Source of the DNA: a virus
Reading direction: 5' to 3' (one strand)
Length of the DNA stretch: 64,000 nucleotides
IMG/VR virus record: IMGVR_UViG_3300013137_000011
Coordinates: 1-64,000 of that record
Of the stretch, positions 23,377 to 30,360 are shown one piece after another (positions within the stretch are counted from its first letter, which is position 1; each line of letters opens with the position of its first letter). The notes under the pieces were generated by a model, which worked only from the letters and a program-made list of their open reading frames with translations, was not told the origin of the DNA and did not search any database. Both the position numbers and the translations under genes were made by a program.

Positions 23377-24564
23377 ATGATAATAGATTGCATAGATTTA
23401 AAAAACATTTGTAAAAACTTCGAGCCCTTATTTTCAAAGGCTGGAATATCACATCATCTTAGCAATATAAGAATATCTTATCTTCCAGATAAGAAAGTTG
23501 CTTTATTTGTATCAACAAATGGAAGTATATTCTGTAATGTAATGTTGAAAGTAGAATCAGAACCAAACGATGATAAATTTGACTTCTTAGTTGACGGATG
23601 TAAATTCGCAAATGCAATTTATTCTTCCAATTCTAATAATATATATATAAAGAGCAAAGGCCAATCTCTAATTGTGAACGACAAAGAGGCAAAATCTAAG
23701 TTCAAGTTTCAGACCATGCCTACCGATGTGTTCCCCGCTCCAATAATGAACAAGACAAATATTGAGCAATATAGCATAGATGTAAAAGAACTATATAAAA
23801 TAGTTTCAGCAATTGTTGATGTTGCTAATGACTCAAAAAAGTCTGATAATGTTAAACAGTTTGGAGTATTTCTTGAGTTCAAGAATAGTGGATTAAATGT
23901 ATTCAATATTTCTGGAATGAGATCATTTATAATATCTCCAGACATAGATACAGGTAATTCAAATGAGAATACAATTTGCTTCGATTCTAGAGAATTTCGT
24001 TATATTAAGCAGGTTGTTAGACTAAAAATACAACGTCAGGACGATAATACTAAGATAGTAATTTCAATCGACAAAAATATTGGAATAGTTTCTTTTAGGT
24101 TTTCTGATTCTGTGATATATCTTCGCAAACTGTCTCTAAGACTACCCAATATATATAATATATTAAATAAGAACCGTGACTGTTTACTAACTGTAGAGAA
24201 AGCAACATTCTCCGAACTTCTTAAAAAAGCCTCTCTAGTAGAAGACATTGAAGCAGGACAGTTTGTATTTATGTTTATAAAACAAGAAGACATTATAATC
24301 AGAGTAACCTCTAAACATGATTCAATAGACAGCATGTTTGATTCTGAGATGACAGCAACACAAAATAATGGCGAAAATTCATTCTTCATGTTTAATGCTT
24401 CTGCTCTTATGGATAGTATTTCTGTTATAAATGATCCATTTATTGAACTAAAAATACAATCACAAGCACAAGTACTAAATGGAGAGAGTATATATGGTTG
24501 GGAAATATCTGGAAAAGATAATAGAGAAGTAATTTTGATATTCACCCCAATGAGAGTAAAATAA
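23377..24564 (+). CDS. DNA polymerase sliding clamp (beta-clamp-like)
   Basis: 395 residues, close to the 370 usual for bacterial beta clamps. The layout of three similar beta-rich domains fits: KVALFVSTNGSIF early, KFKFQTMPTDVFPAP near 110 (like the PaEdFP-lP segment at the end of domain 1 in DnaN), VFLEFKNSGLNVFNISGMR near 170, and a C-terminal domain ending EVILIFTPMRVK, like the VIMPMR terminus of DnaN. It would tether a DNA polymerase, encoded elsewhere in the genome or by the host. Start follows TAGGAG. Confidence 0.8.
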   Translation: MIIDCIDLKNICKNFEPLFSKAGISHHLSNIRISYLPDKKVALFVSTNGSIFCNVMLKVESEPNDDKFDFLVDGCKFANAIYSSNSNNIYIKSKGQSLIVNDKEAKSKFKFQTMPTDVFPAPIMNKTNIEQYSIDVKELYKIVSAIVDVANDSKKSDNVKQFGVFLEFKNSGLNVFNISGMRSFIISPDIDTGNSNENTICFDSREFRYIKQVVRLKIQRQDDNTKIVISIDKNIGIVSFRFSDSVIYLRKLSLRLPNIYNILNKNRDCLLTVEKATFSELLKKASLVEDIEAGQFVFMFIKQEDIIIRVTSKHDSIDSMFDSEMTATQNNGENSFFMFNASALMDSISVINDPFIELKIQSQAQVLNGESIYGWEISGKDNREVILIFTPMRVK

Positions 24565-24575
24565 AGGAGGACAAA

Positions 24576-24938
24576 ATGGGAAAATATACTGAAGACGTAA
24601 CAATCATTCCTTCTGTAGAAGGAGAGGGAGAGGAACTTAAATGGAAATTCACACTTGATCTCGATAATAGAAGTGTTGTTGCTTCTGAAGTAGCAAAATC
24701 TCCTGCATTGGGTGAACTTATCGGAAGAAGAGGATATCTTGCAAGCGATTTTTATGAAATGTCTAAAGATGCAATTATGGCAGCAAGCAGGTTTAATATG
24801 TTAATAGAGAAGCAGGATAGAGGTGGAATCAAGAGAGTAGTAAATAAAGATGATGATGGGTCTGTAAATTTTGTTAGAATAGATTATATAGACAAGCTTA
24901 GGCATGAAAATGATACAGAAAAACCTACAGCGGGTTAG
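24576..24938 (+). CDS. Hypothetical protein, 120 aa
   Basis: Follows AAGGAGG, directly after the clamp. A soluble alpha/beta protein: ELKWKFTLDLDNRSVVASEV, then helices around GELIGRRGYLASDFYEMSKD. The compact, conserved look and the location suggest a DNA metabolism factor. Family not recognised. Confidence 0.7.
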   Translation: MGKYTEDVTIIPSVEGEGEELKWKFTLDLDNRSVVASEVAKSPALGELIGRRGYLASDFYEMSKDAIMAASRFNMLIEKQDRGGIKRVVNKDDDGSVNFVRIDYIDKLRHENDTEKPTAG

Positions 24939-24950
24939 GAGGATAAAATA

Positions 24951-25136
24951 ATGATAGATGAATCGAAAGTTATAGTCGCCTCCACAAAGAAAATACATGA
25001 TAAATATTTCAAGGGATATGCAACATTAGTTACGTCGTGTGGATTAAGACTTCATATTGGAGAATATGCATATACAGATAAAAATTTAACTTGTAAAAAC
25101 TGCATAAAAATAGTTAAAAAAGAAGGTAGAAAATAA
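24951..25136 (+). CDS. Small zinc-site protein, 61 aa
   Basis: Follows TAGGAGG. One Cys in TSCGLRLHIG (about 30-39) and a CKNC pair near 50 give a C..H + CxxC site like those at 4600 and 25136. Basic C-terminus KIVKKEGRK. The stop overlaps the next start (TAATG). Function unknown. Confidence 0.65.
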   Translation: MIDESKVIVASTKKIHDKYFKGYATLVTSCGLRLHIGEYAYTDKNLTCKNCIKIVKKEGRK

Positions 25137-25387
25137 TGGCTAAAAAGAAAGAAGAAATATATGATAATATATCTCCACAAGTAAATCAAATAATGCTAAC
25201 ATGTGGACATTTTGTAAATAATAAGGATGTTATCAATGATAACTTGATGGGACAATCTGTAATATGTAAATCATGTGAAAAAACAAAATTTACCGTAGGA
25301 GTAATAGCAAAAGTAATAAAAGAAGATCAAAATACTGCAACAGTAGTACTAATATCAAAAATAATAAAACCACTTAGGAGGATATAG
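25136..25387 (+). CDS. Small zinc-site protein, 83 aa
   Basis: Start overlaps the previous stop. LTCGHFVNN (about 20-28) and ICKSCEKTKF (about 43-52) repeat the CGH/CxxC layout of its neighbour, then a beta-hairpin-like region VGVIAKVIKEDQNTATVVLI follows. The two adjacent genes are probably paralogues. Function unknown. Confidence 0.65.
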   Translation: MAKKKEEIYDNISPQVNQIMLTCGHFVNNKDVINDNLMGQSVICKSCEKTKFTVGVIAKVIKEDQNTATVVLISKIIKPLRRI

Positions 25388-25392
25388 ATAAA

Positions 25393-25890
25393 ATGGAACT
25401 AGATGATAGAATGTTAAACCATATAGCATTAATGGCTGCAGATAGAAAAATAACTGAACTTAGAAATGGAATAAAACTAGATGATAGAGATGAGTTTATG
25501 GTTGGAAATGTCTCCGTTGCAGATTTTAAATCTATAACAGTATCTATAAAAAGAAGTAACTATAAAAGGTTATGGCTATTCTCACAAAAGAAGGGAATAA
25601 CATTATCTGAGTTAATAGATTCTATAATTGATACATTTGATGAGGATAGATATATAAAAAGAAAACTAGTAGTTCCAATTAAAGCAAGAAAACCAAATGC
25701 TATAGATATTATAGCAAAGGTTATGTTAGATGAGGCTAAAAAACTTGCAAATTCTGGATATATATCTAATAATATATTCGTAGAGAAAAAGCTAGAAGAT
25801 GAGACAATAGATGATAGCGAATTATACGATGTATTAGATGATATTTACGAATCTGATCAAGATATAATGGGGGATCTCTGTGGAGACTAG
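25393..25890 (+). CDS. Hypothetical protein with RHH-like motif, 165 aa
   Basis: Follows TAGGAGG. Residues about 43-80 (SITVSIKRSNYKRLWLFSQ then KKGITLSELIDSIID) have the strand-helix-helix pattern of ribbon-helix-helix proteins, where the strand dimerises and contacts DNA. The acidic C-terminus (LEDETIDDSELYDVLDD) is unlike a pure repressor. Could be an autoregulator of this small-gene operon. Overlaps the next gene by 11 bases. Confidence 0.6.
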   Translation: MELDDRMLNHIALMAADRKITELRNGIKLDDRDEFMVGNVSVADFKSITVSIKRSNYKRLWLFSQKKGITLSELIDSIIDTFDEDRYIKRKLVVPIKARKPNAIDIIAKVMLDEAKKLANSGYISNNIFVEKKLEDETIDDSELYDVLDDIYESDQDIMGDLCGD

Positions 25891-26146
25891 TAAATTTGTA
25901 GAAAAACTATTCAAAACGTCTACAAAATTATCTTCAATAATTTCTAATACAATAAAACATGTAGATTTTATAAGAATAGAAAGATCAAAAATAAAAACAA
26001 ATACAACAACAGATCATAATATACATAAATGTTTGGTAGAGATATTAGAATCTCTTGCTCTAATTAACATATGTATAGTAAAACTTATAAATAGAACATC
26101 TAGATTAGTAAAACTAGTTAGAACGGAGGAAAATAAAAATGGGTAA
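25880..26146 (+). CDS. Hypothetical helical protein, 88 aa
   Basis: Begins at GTG 25880 with GGGGGAT upstream, overlapping the previous gene. Helical, basic; the second half has LVEILESLALINICIVKLI, which could be a helix in a bundle. The end carries the CGGAGG site for the next gene. Function unknown. Confidence 0.55.
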   Translation: METSKFVEKLFKTSTKLSSIISNTIKHVDFIRIERSKIKTNTTTDHNIHKCLVEILESLALINICIVKLINRTSRLVKLVRTEENKNG

Positions 26147-26315
26147 GATTGTTGGACTCAGGGAGTTAAAAGAAGTAAAAACTCTGAATATGTTTCATCT
26201 TGGAATTAATGGAAATGTTTATTTAGAAGAATTATTAATAAAAATAGAATTTCTTTTTGAAATAGCATTGAAAGATAAAGTAGATTTAGATGCTCGGTGG
26301 CCTAACGCTGAATAA
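26139..26315 (+). CDS. Small hypothetical protein, 58 aa
   Basis: ATG 26139 follows CGGAGG and overlaps the previous gene by 8 bases. The product reads MGKIVGLRELKEVKTLNM, then a leucine-rich helix LEELLIKIEFLFEIALKD and ends DARWPNAE. It has no Cys and no membrane segment. Function unknown; it is co-transcribed with the EF-hand gene. Confidence 0.6.
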   Translation: MGKIVGLRELKEVKTLNMFHLGINGNVYLEELLIKIEFLFEIALKDKVDLDARWPNAE

Positions 26316-26331
26316 GAAAGGAGGTGTAATT

Positions 26332-26616
26332 ATGGATTTCTTTAAGATGATGATTCCGTTCCTTCCCAAACTCAAGGGATTTGACTATGCAAGGGCAATG
26401 CCTTTTCTTCTTGATTCGTATTCAATCGTAACTAAAATCGATGCAAATCACGATGACGTTATCGATGGGAAGGAAAAACTCCAGGCTGCGAAGAATGAAC
26501 TTCTTGAGATTCTTGAGCATTATCCAGAAATTAAGGATAAGTTTGCACTAGATCCTGAGAAGACCGAGAAGTTTATTAATTCGCTCGTCGAAACACTGAA
26601 CATCATTGTTAAGTAG
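26332..26616 (+). CDS. EF-hand-containing protein, 94 aa
   Basis: ATG 26332 follows AAAGGAGG. The loop DANHDDVIDGKE (about 38-49) matches the 12-residue calcium loop (acidic or Asn at 1, 3, 5, 9 and Glu at 12), flanked by helices SYSIVTKI and LQAAKNELLEILEH, so a single EF-hand is likely. Codon use is GC-richer than neighbours and like that of highly expressed genes. A single EF-hand in a phage early protein suggests calcium-dependent dimerisation or sensing, which is inference. A structured RNA follows immediately. Confidence 0.65.
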   Translation: MDFFKMMIPFLPKLKGFDYARAMPFLLDSYSIVTKIDANHDDVIDGKEKLQAAKNELLEILEHYPEIKDKFALDPEKTEKFINSLVETLNIIVK

Positions 26617-26621
26617 ATGAT

Positions 26622-26766
26622 AAATTCTATGTGCCATCTCCATAAGAGGCTGAGAATAGTGGTAAGTCCTGTGCCAACGTGGAATAAACTAAAAGTGATT
26701 TTTACATCGCCAAAATCAACAAGTAAGTTTATCTGCAGGCATAAAGCAGGATGGCATATAGAATTG
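26622..26766 (+). ncRNA. Structured RNA element, about 145 nt
   Basis: ATTCTATGTGCCATC (26624-26638) pairs with GATGGCATATAGAAT (26750-26764), 15 pairs with one G-U. Inside, ATAAACT (about 26685) pairs with AGTTTAT (about 26726), and TGATTTT pairs with AAAATCA around TACATCGCC; a further CTGC-AGGCATAAA-GCAG hairpin is possible. The stretch 26617-26777 has no gene. It may be a small RNA or a long 3' leader of the next gene. It matches no riboswitch class I recognise. Confidence 0.5.
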
Positions 26767-26777
26767 GAAAGGTTAAC

Positions 26778-26882
26778 ATGATAGAAATATATATAAGCAT
26801 TGTACTCTTATTTTTAATGATATTCATACCAGTAGAAATAATAATTAGGAGAAAAGATAATGAACAAAAAAGTAAAAGATAG
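26778..26882 (+). CDS. Small membrane protein, 34 aa
   Basis: ATG 26778 follows GGAAAGG. Reads a single membrane span (IYISIVLLFLMIFIPVEIII) followed by a positive cytoplasmic end RRKDNEQKSKR. Single-span phage peptides of this size often act at the host membrane. It overlaps the next gene by 23 bases. Function unknown. Confidence 0.55.
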   Translation: MIEIYISIVLLFLMIFIPVEIIIRRKDNEQKSKR

Positions 26883-27015
26883 TTGCTACTGGATTGTTGA
26901 AGGTCGTGGAACTTGTTCAGATTGTGGAAATATTGGATGCGAGAATAATATAAATCAAGAAGTATTAGATTCATTAAATGAAATTATGTTTTTAGAGCGA
27001 GAGGAATTTACTTAA
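26860..27015 (+). CDS. Small Cys-rich protein, 51 aa
   Basis: ATG 26860 follows TAGGAGAAAAG. Cys at SCYW (9), then TCSDCGNIGC (19-28), giving a compact metal site, with an acidic helical C-terminus (LDSLNEIMFLEREE). The stop overlaps the next start (TTAATGG). Function unknown. Confidence 0.6.
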   Translation: MNKKVKDSCYWIVEGRGTCSDCGNIGCENNINQEVLDSLNEIMFLEREEFT

Positions 27016-27203
27016 TGGATAAGATACCTGATAAATTTTGTATAATTTGCGGGAGAAAACTCACAGAAAATGATGTACTACCACTATGTAAAGAACATGA
27101 AATTCATAGACATGAAATCAATAAAATCATTGATGATAAACTCAGGGATATTCATAAACAAGCAAGAAACTTATATGGATTCTACAAAGAAGAAATTATG
27201 TAA
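27015..27203 (+). CDS. Small zinc-site protein, 62 aa
   Basis: Start overlaps the previous stop; GAGAGGAA upstream. FCIICGRKL (about 8-16) and PLCKEHEIHRHE (about 23-34) form a CxxC plus C-x-x-H site, the usual layout of a short HNH-less zinc knuckle or treble clef. A helical tail follows. It overlaps the next small gene in another frame. Function unknown. Confidence 0.6.
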   Translation: MDKIPDKFCIICGRKLTENDVLPLCKEHEIHRHEINKIIDDKLRDIHKQARNLYGFYKEEIM

Positions 27204-27324
27204 TACTTGTATGAATGAAATACAGGATGGAAAATATTTATATATAGGAGAATATAAAGAACCATATTGTTCAATACTATGTATAATAAATAAAGTTAGA
27301 GATATTAAACAAAAGGAGAATTAA
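27175..27324 (+). CDS. Small zinc-site protein, 49 aa
   Basis: ATG 27175 lies inside the previous gene; binding site is weak, so translation may depend on coupling. CNTCMNEI (9-16) and YCSILC (31-36) give a CxxC plus CxxxC site. Basic C-terminus. Ends just before the AAGGAG of the broken MazG gene. Function unknown. Confidence 0.55.
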   Translation: MDSTKKKLCNTCMNEIQDGKYLYIGEYKEPYCSILCIINKVRDIKQKEN

Positions 27325-27328
27325 TATA

Positions 27329-27821
27329 ATGCTTTTTAATGAATATCAAAAATTAGCATTACGAACTGCAGGCAAATTAGAATCTTTTGAAGATAAAATT
27401 ATACGTTTCTTTAGCATCTAATGCTTTAGATGTTCCACTTGAAGATGTAGCAAAAATAAATATATATAAACTAAAGAAAAGATATCCAAATGGATTTGAA
27501 GTAGAAAAATCTATAAATAAAGAAGAACAATATGAGACTATAGATGAAAATAAATTAATTAATTATAAGGCCTGTAAATTTAAAATGATAACAGAAATAA
27601 TATTTGATAAACTTAAAAATATCATTTATATTAAATTTAATAATATAAATCCTATATATAATGGATTAAACAATATAATAATTCCAATTAAACCAACATA
27701 TAATCTTAAAAAATTATTTGAAAACAACAACAAAGAAAGTATATTGTTTGAATCAGAAATAGTTGATCGTAAGTTAATTCTAATAAAGGAGATAAATGAT
27801 AATGCCATCAGCAATATGTAA
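27329..27821 (+). pseudogene. MazG-like pyrophosphohydrolase with deleted core
   Basis: ATG 27329 follows AAGGAG and reads FNEYQKLALRTAGKLESFED, the N-terminus of MazG-like nucleotide pyrophosphohydrolases, but stops at 27419-27421. From about 27403 another frame reads YVSLASNALDVPLEDVAK and KLKKRYPNGFEVEKSINKE, the C-terminal part of the same enzyme. The middle, with the metal-binding E-x-x-E and E-x-x-D helices, is missing and the parts are out of frame. The second frame continues 97 residues beyond the usual MazG end to TAA 27819. So this is a deletion pseudogene, unless the C-terminal part is still made from its own start (TTG 27387). Confidence 0.75.
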
Positions 27822-28023
27822 AGGATGTGGAAGAGCAACTAATTCTACTGTATCTAACTACTGGTGGTGTGAACCTGATAAACGACCGACAGAATGTTAT
27901 TCTGCATATGTAGATGGAAAATGGGTGGAGGGATGTGCATATAATCGAATAACTGGATTTGATAAATATTTTGCAACAAAGCTGATAAATGAAGATAAAA
28001 CAAAGGAGAACAAAAATGTTTAA
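27802..28023 (+). CDS. Cys-rich protein, 73 aa
   Basis: ATG 27802 (alternative 27796) follows AAAGGAG. CKGCGRATN (about 6-14), YWWCEPD (near 23), TECYSA and EGCAYN make four or five Cys for a zinc-type site, rich in Trp and Tyr. Overlaps the tail of the MazG remnant. Ends over the AAAGGAG of the next gene. Function unknown. Confidence 0.6.
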   Translation: MPSAICKGCGRATNSTVSNYWWCEPDKRPTECYSAYVDGKWVEGCAYNRITGFDKYFATKLINEDKTKENKNV

Positions 28024-28333
28024 AGAAATTGCACAAGAACTTGGAGAACTTGTTGACAAGAAACAAGAGGCTTATGGAGATTCAATTACCGGATGTGGTG
28101 AGATTCTAAAGCAACTATGCAGACATTGGAAGAAAGAAGATGGTCTATATCATATTCCAGAGTCCTTACTTATTCATCTTGCTATGTTAGTTAGAATTAT
28201 AGATAAACTTTCTAGAATATCAAGCAATCCAAATTTTGACTTAATGGGAGAGAGTCCATATAGAGATATAGCCGGATATGGATTACTTGGATATAAGTTA
28301 ATGAATCAAGTAGATAATTCTAAAAAGGAGTAA
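28016..28333 (+). CDS. Helical phage protein, possibly MazG-like superfamily, 105 aa
   Basis: Follows AAAGGAG. An all-helical protein: KKQEAYGDSITGCGEILKQL, ESLLIHLAMLVRIIDKLSRI and a C-terminal SPYRDIAGYGLLGYKLM. This pattern (YGDS near the start, RIxDKLxRI, then PxxDIAGYAxL) is common in phage genomes and may belong to the all-alpha nucleotide pyrophosphohydrolase-like group, where Asp and Glu bind magnesium. Its position next to a dead MazG gene and ThyX supports a nucleotide-related role. Not certain. Confidence 0.55.
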   Translation: MFKEIAQELGELVDKKQEAYGDSITGCGEILKQLCRHWKKEDGLYHIPESLLIHLAMLVRIIDKLSRISSNPNFDLMGESPYRDIAGYGLLGYKLMNQVDNSKKE

Positions 28334-28341
28334 TTAGTTAC

Positions 28342-28589
28342 ATGTCATTTTCATATTATGATATAGGAACATATACTTCAAGAGATGTTGATAGAGATAA
28401 AATTTTAGAAAGATTTGAAGCATCAAAATTAGTATGTGATACTTGTGGATTTATGTTTATAACAAGATTTGACCTAAAAAAACCATAAAACGGTGTCCTT
28501 CTTGTCCAGATAAAAAAGGACTAATAGAGAGATTGTTTGAGATGTTTATGAAAGCAAAAGAGAACAATAATGATAATAGTAAAGGATGA
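28342..28589 (+). CDS. Zinc-ribbon protein split by a possible -1 frameshift
   Basis: ATG 28342 (AAAAAGGAG upstream) reads 48 residues with VCDTCGFMF and stops at TAA 28486-28488. Just before lies the heptamer A-AAA-AAA (28476-28482). Shifting back one base there continues as KKTIKRCPSCPDKKG to TGA 28587-28589, completing a CxxC-x15-CxxC zinc ribbon of about 82 residues. GTCCTT (28494-28499) can pair with AAGGAC (28516-28521), a hairpin 11 bases after the heptamer. This is either programmed frameshifting or loss of one A in a homopolymer. Confidence 0.6.
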
Positions 28590-28594
28590 TATAA

Positions 28595-28840
28595 ATGAGT
28601 GAATTAGAAAATATATTAATTAAATCAAATTCTAATACTTTATATTATATCAATCTAATATATATAGCAAGCCATAATATATTTATAGTAGAATATGGAG
28701 AAGCCTATAGAGGTGATGAATACATCATGTTTGACAATTTAAAAGAAGCCGATGAATTTTATAATAACAGAAAATCAACATATAAAATAGATTCTCAAGA
28801 TGAAATATACAATCAGGAGGTTATAGATGAAAATAGTTGA
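28595..28840 (+). CDS. Hypothetical protein, 81 aa
   Basis: Follows AAAGGATGATAT. Reads a beta-rich start (YYINLIYIASHNIFIVEYG) and then FDNLKEADEFYNNRKSTY. The phrase DNLKEADEFYNN compares with DNIKSCYNNLQKAIE in the 29503 protein, so the two may be distant relatives flanking thyX. Overlaps thyX by 14 bases. Function unknown. Confidence 0.6.
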   Translation: MSELENILIKSNSNTLYYINLIYIASHNIFIVEYGEAYRGDEYIMFDNLKEADEFYNNRKSTYKIDSQDEIYNQEVIDENS

Positions 28841-29444
28841 ACAATCAGTAGAAATCTTGGATGAACTCGATGGTTTAGAGATTCTCCAAAAACTAGAACT
28901 ATGTGGAAGAACTGCATATAAAAGTGAAGATAAGATAACAGAAGGATCTTCTACAACATTCATAAAAAATATAATAAAACGTAAACATGAATCAGTACTA
29001 GAACATGTATCAATTTCAGTAAAATGTATAACTGATAGAGCAATATCTCATCAATTGGTAAGGCATAGAATCGCTTCATATACACAGGAAAGTCAAAGAT
29101 TTTGTAAATATAAAGATGGTATAATTGTAATTGATTCAGGTTTTGAAGAAGATACTAGAGAAAGAAATAGATGGTTATTACTTATTTCTCTAGCAGAAGA
29201 AATATATATTGAATATCTTGACAACGGAGTTTCTCCACAAAAAGCCAGAAAAATACTTCCTAACTGCACCAAAACAGAGATTATTATAACACAAAATTTA
29301 CGTCAATGGAGACACTTCTTTAATGTAAGATGTGCCAAAGACGCCGACCCAGATATGCAAGTACTGGCAAAAATGATATTAGAAAAATTCTTAAAAAAAA
29401 TTCCAGTCGTGTTTGATGATATTGAATATAGATTGAGAGAATAG
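28827..29444 (+). CDS. thyX: FAD-dependent thymidylate synthase
   Basis: 205 residues, near the usual 220. The ThyX signature R-H-R-x7-S-x-R is intact: RHRIASYTQESQRF near residue 78-91. Other conserved parts include KRKHESVLEHVSISV (about 52-66) and a C-terminal NLRQWRHFFNVRCAKDADP segment with the catalytic Arg and Ser/Cys region. It makes dTMP from dUMP with methylene-tetrahydrofolate and FAD, supplying thymidine for an AT-rich genome. Start follows CAGGAGG. Flanked by nucleotide-related genes. Confidence 0.95.
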   Translation: MKIVEQSVEILDELDGLEILQKLELCGRTAYKSEDKITEGSSTTFIKNIIKRKHESVLEHVSISVKCITDRAISHQLVRHRIASYTQESQRFCKYKDGIIVIDSGFEEDTRERNRWLLLISLAEEIYIEYLDNGVSPQKARKILPNCTKTEIIITQNLRQWRHFFNVRCAKDADPDMQVLAKMILEKFLKKIPVVFDDIEYRLRE

Positions 29445-29502
29445 TATGCTAAAAACATATTTTTATTATTAAACAATTAATAATGATGGAGGAGACATAA
29501 AA

Positions 29503-29724
29503 ATGTATTATATAGCAAGTAAAATTACATCAATAACTAATAATGTAAAACCAGGTGATTATGTGATATATGGTGGAATTGATAATATCAAATCATGTTA
29601 TAATAATCTGCAAAAAGCAATTGAATCAATGAGGATTGCATTTTCTGAAAATGGAGATAAATTTAGAATATTCAAATTGGTTGAGGTTGATATTAATTTA
29701 GAGATAAAGGAGAAATTAATATAA
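29503..29724 (+). CDS. Hypothetical protein, 73 aa
   Basis: Follows TGGAGGAG. A small alpha/beta protein: YIASKITSITNNVKPGDYVI, then NLQKAIESMRIAF helix and FKLVEVDINLEIK strand. It begins with the same YIAS as the middle of the 28595 protein. Directly followed by a fragment of a duplicated gene. Function unknown. Confidence 0.6.
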   Translation: MYYIASKITSITNNVKPGDYVIYGGIDNIKSCYNNLQKAIESMRIAFSENGDKFRIFKLVEVDINLEIKEKLI

Positions 29725-29811
29725 AAGGATTTCGGCTGCAGATTCTGGAAAGTGGATGGGATGAGAAATGATGAAATTAAAATACAATTTGGTAAAGGAG
29801 AAAAACTTTGA
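29725..29811 (+). pseudogene. 3' fragment duplicated from the gene at 32064
   Basis: Bases 29725-29751 are identical over 27 bases to 32367-32393, the C-terminal part of the 32064 gene. The frame reads KDFGCRFWKVDGMRND as against KDFGCRFWKTMDGRFK and stops at TGA 29809-29811; the upstream stop leaves no start codon. The piece is GC-rich like its source and unlike the flanks. It is a truncated copy, indicating recombination between accessory genes. Confidence 0.7.
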
Positions 29812-30347
29812 TTATTGGAGATTTCCATACACATATCAATGGCGGAGGAGATAGGGTGCAAAATGCTAGATTTTTAGCTAAAAAAGCAGTTGAATCTGGA
29901 TTTACTCATATTGCATTAGGATGTCATGAATGGATATGTCCTATGCAATTAAAACAATTGATAGAATTTGAATTTAAAATAAAAGTAGTTAGATTTGCAG
30001 AGTGTTGGTGTGAATTCGATGATCATCTTCTTGCACTTAATATAGGTGATGCCAGATTTTATACGGAAAAATACAAACCTATAGAATGGTACATAGACTA
30101 TATTCATGGGATTGGTGGAAAAGCAGTTCTTGCACATCCTGATACACAAAAAACATTTGAAAGAGTAAAACACTTACTTGACGGAGTGGAAATAATTAAT
30201 GGAAGATCCGGTGGTTATGGATATGTAAAAGATTCTGGATTACAATTATTTCAAAATAGTGACTTCCATGTATGGGAAGATGACAAAGATAGTTATGGAA
30301 AACTACATACAATTCTCGATGATAATTGGTTTGGAATTCTAAAATAA
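29808..30347 (+). CDS. PHP-domain phosphoesterase
   Basis: 179 residues from TTG 29808, which has AAAGGAG at good spacing; there is no ATG nearby. Metal ligands of the PHP fold are visible: DFHTHI (5-10), LGCHEW (about 37-42), an acidic residue in RFAECWCEFDDH, LAHPDT near 110 and NSDFHVWED near 150. PHP domains hydrolyse phosphoesters, from histidinol phosphate to DNA 3' ends. A standalone phage copy might act in nucleotide or tRNA/DNA end metabolism; the substrate is unknown. Confidence 0.8.
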   Translation: MIIGDFHTHINGGGDRVQNARFLAKKAVESGFTHIALGCHEWICPMQLKQLIEFEFKIKVVRFAECWCEFDDHLLALNIGDARFYTEKYKPIEWYIDYIHGIGGKAVLAHPDTQKTFERVKHLLDGVEIINGRSGGYGYVKDSGLQLFQNSDFHVWEDDKDSYGKLHTILDDNWFGILK

Positions 30348-30360
30348 AAGGAGAAAAACA

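Noticed and set aside
24036-24545. Long minus-strand open frame (169 codons) opposite the sliding clamp gene
   Set aside because: It is antisense to a clear clamp gene, has no binding site and its Ser/Ile-rich product mirrors the plus-strand codons.
26622-26766. TPP riboswitch, suggested by GGCTGAGA inside the structured region
   Set aside because: The second conserved TPP segment and the downstream thiamine gene are missing; the match is only a short motif.
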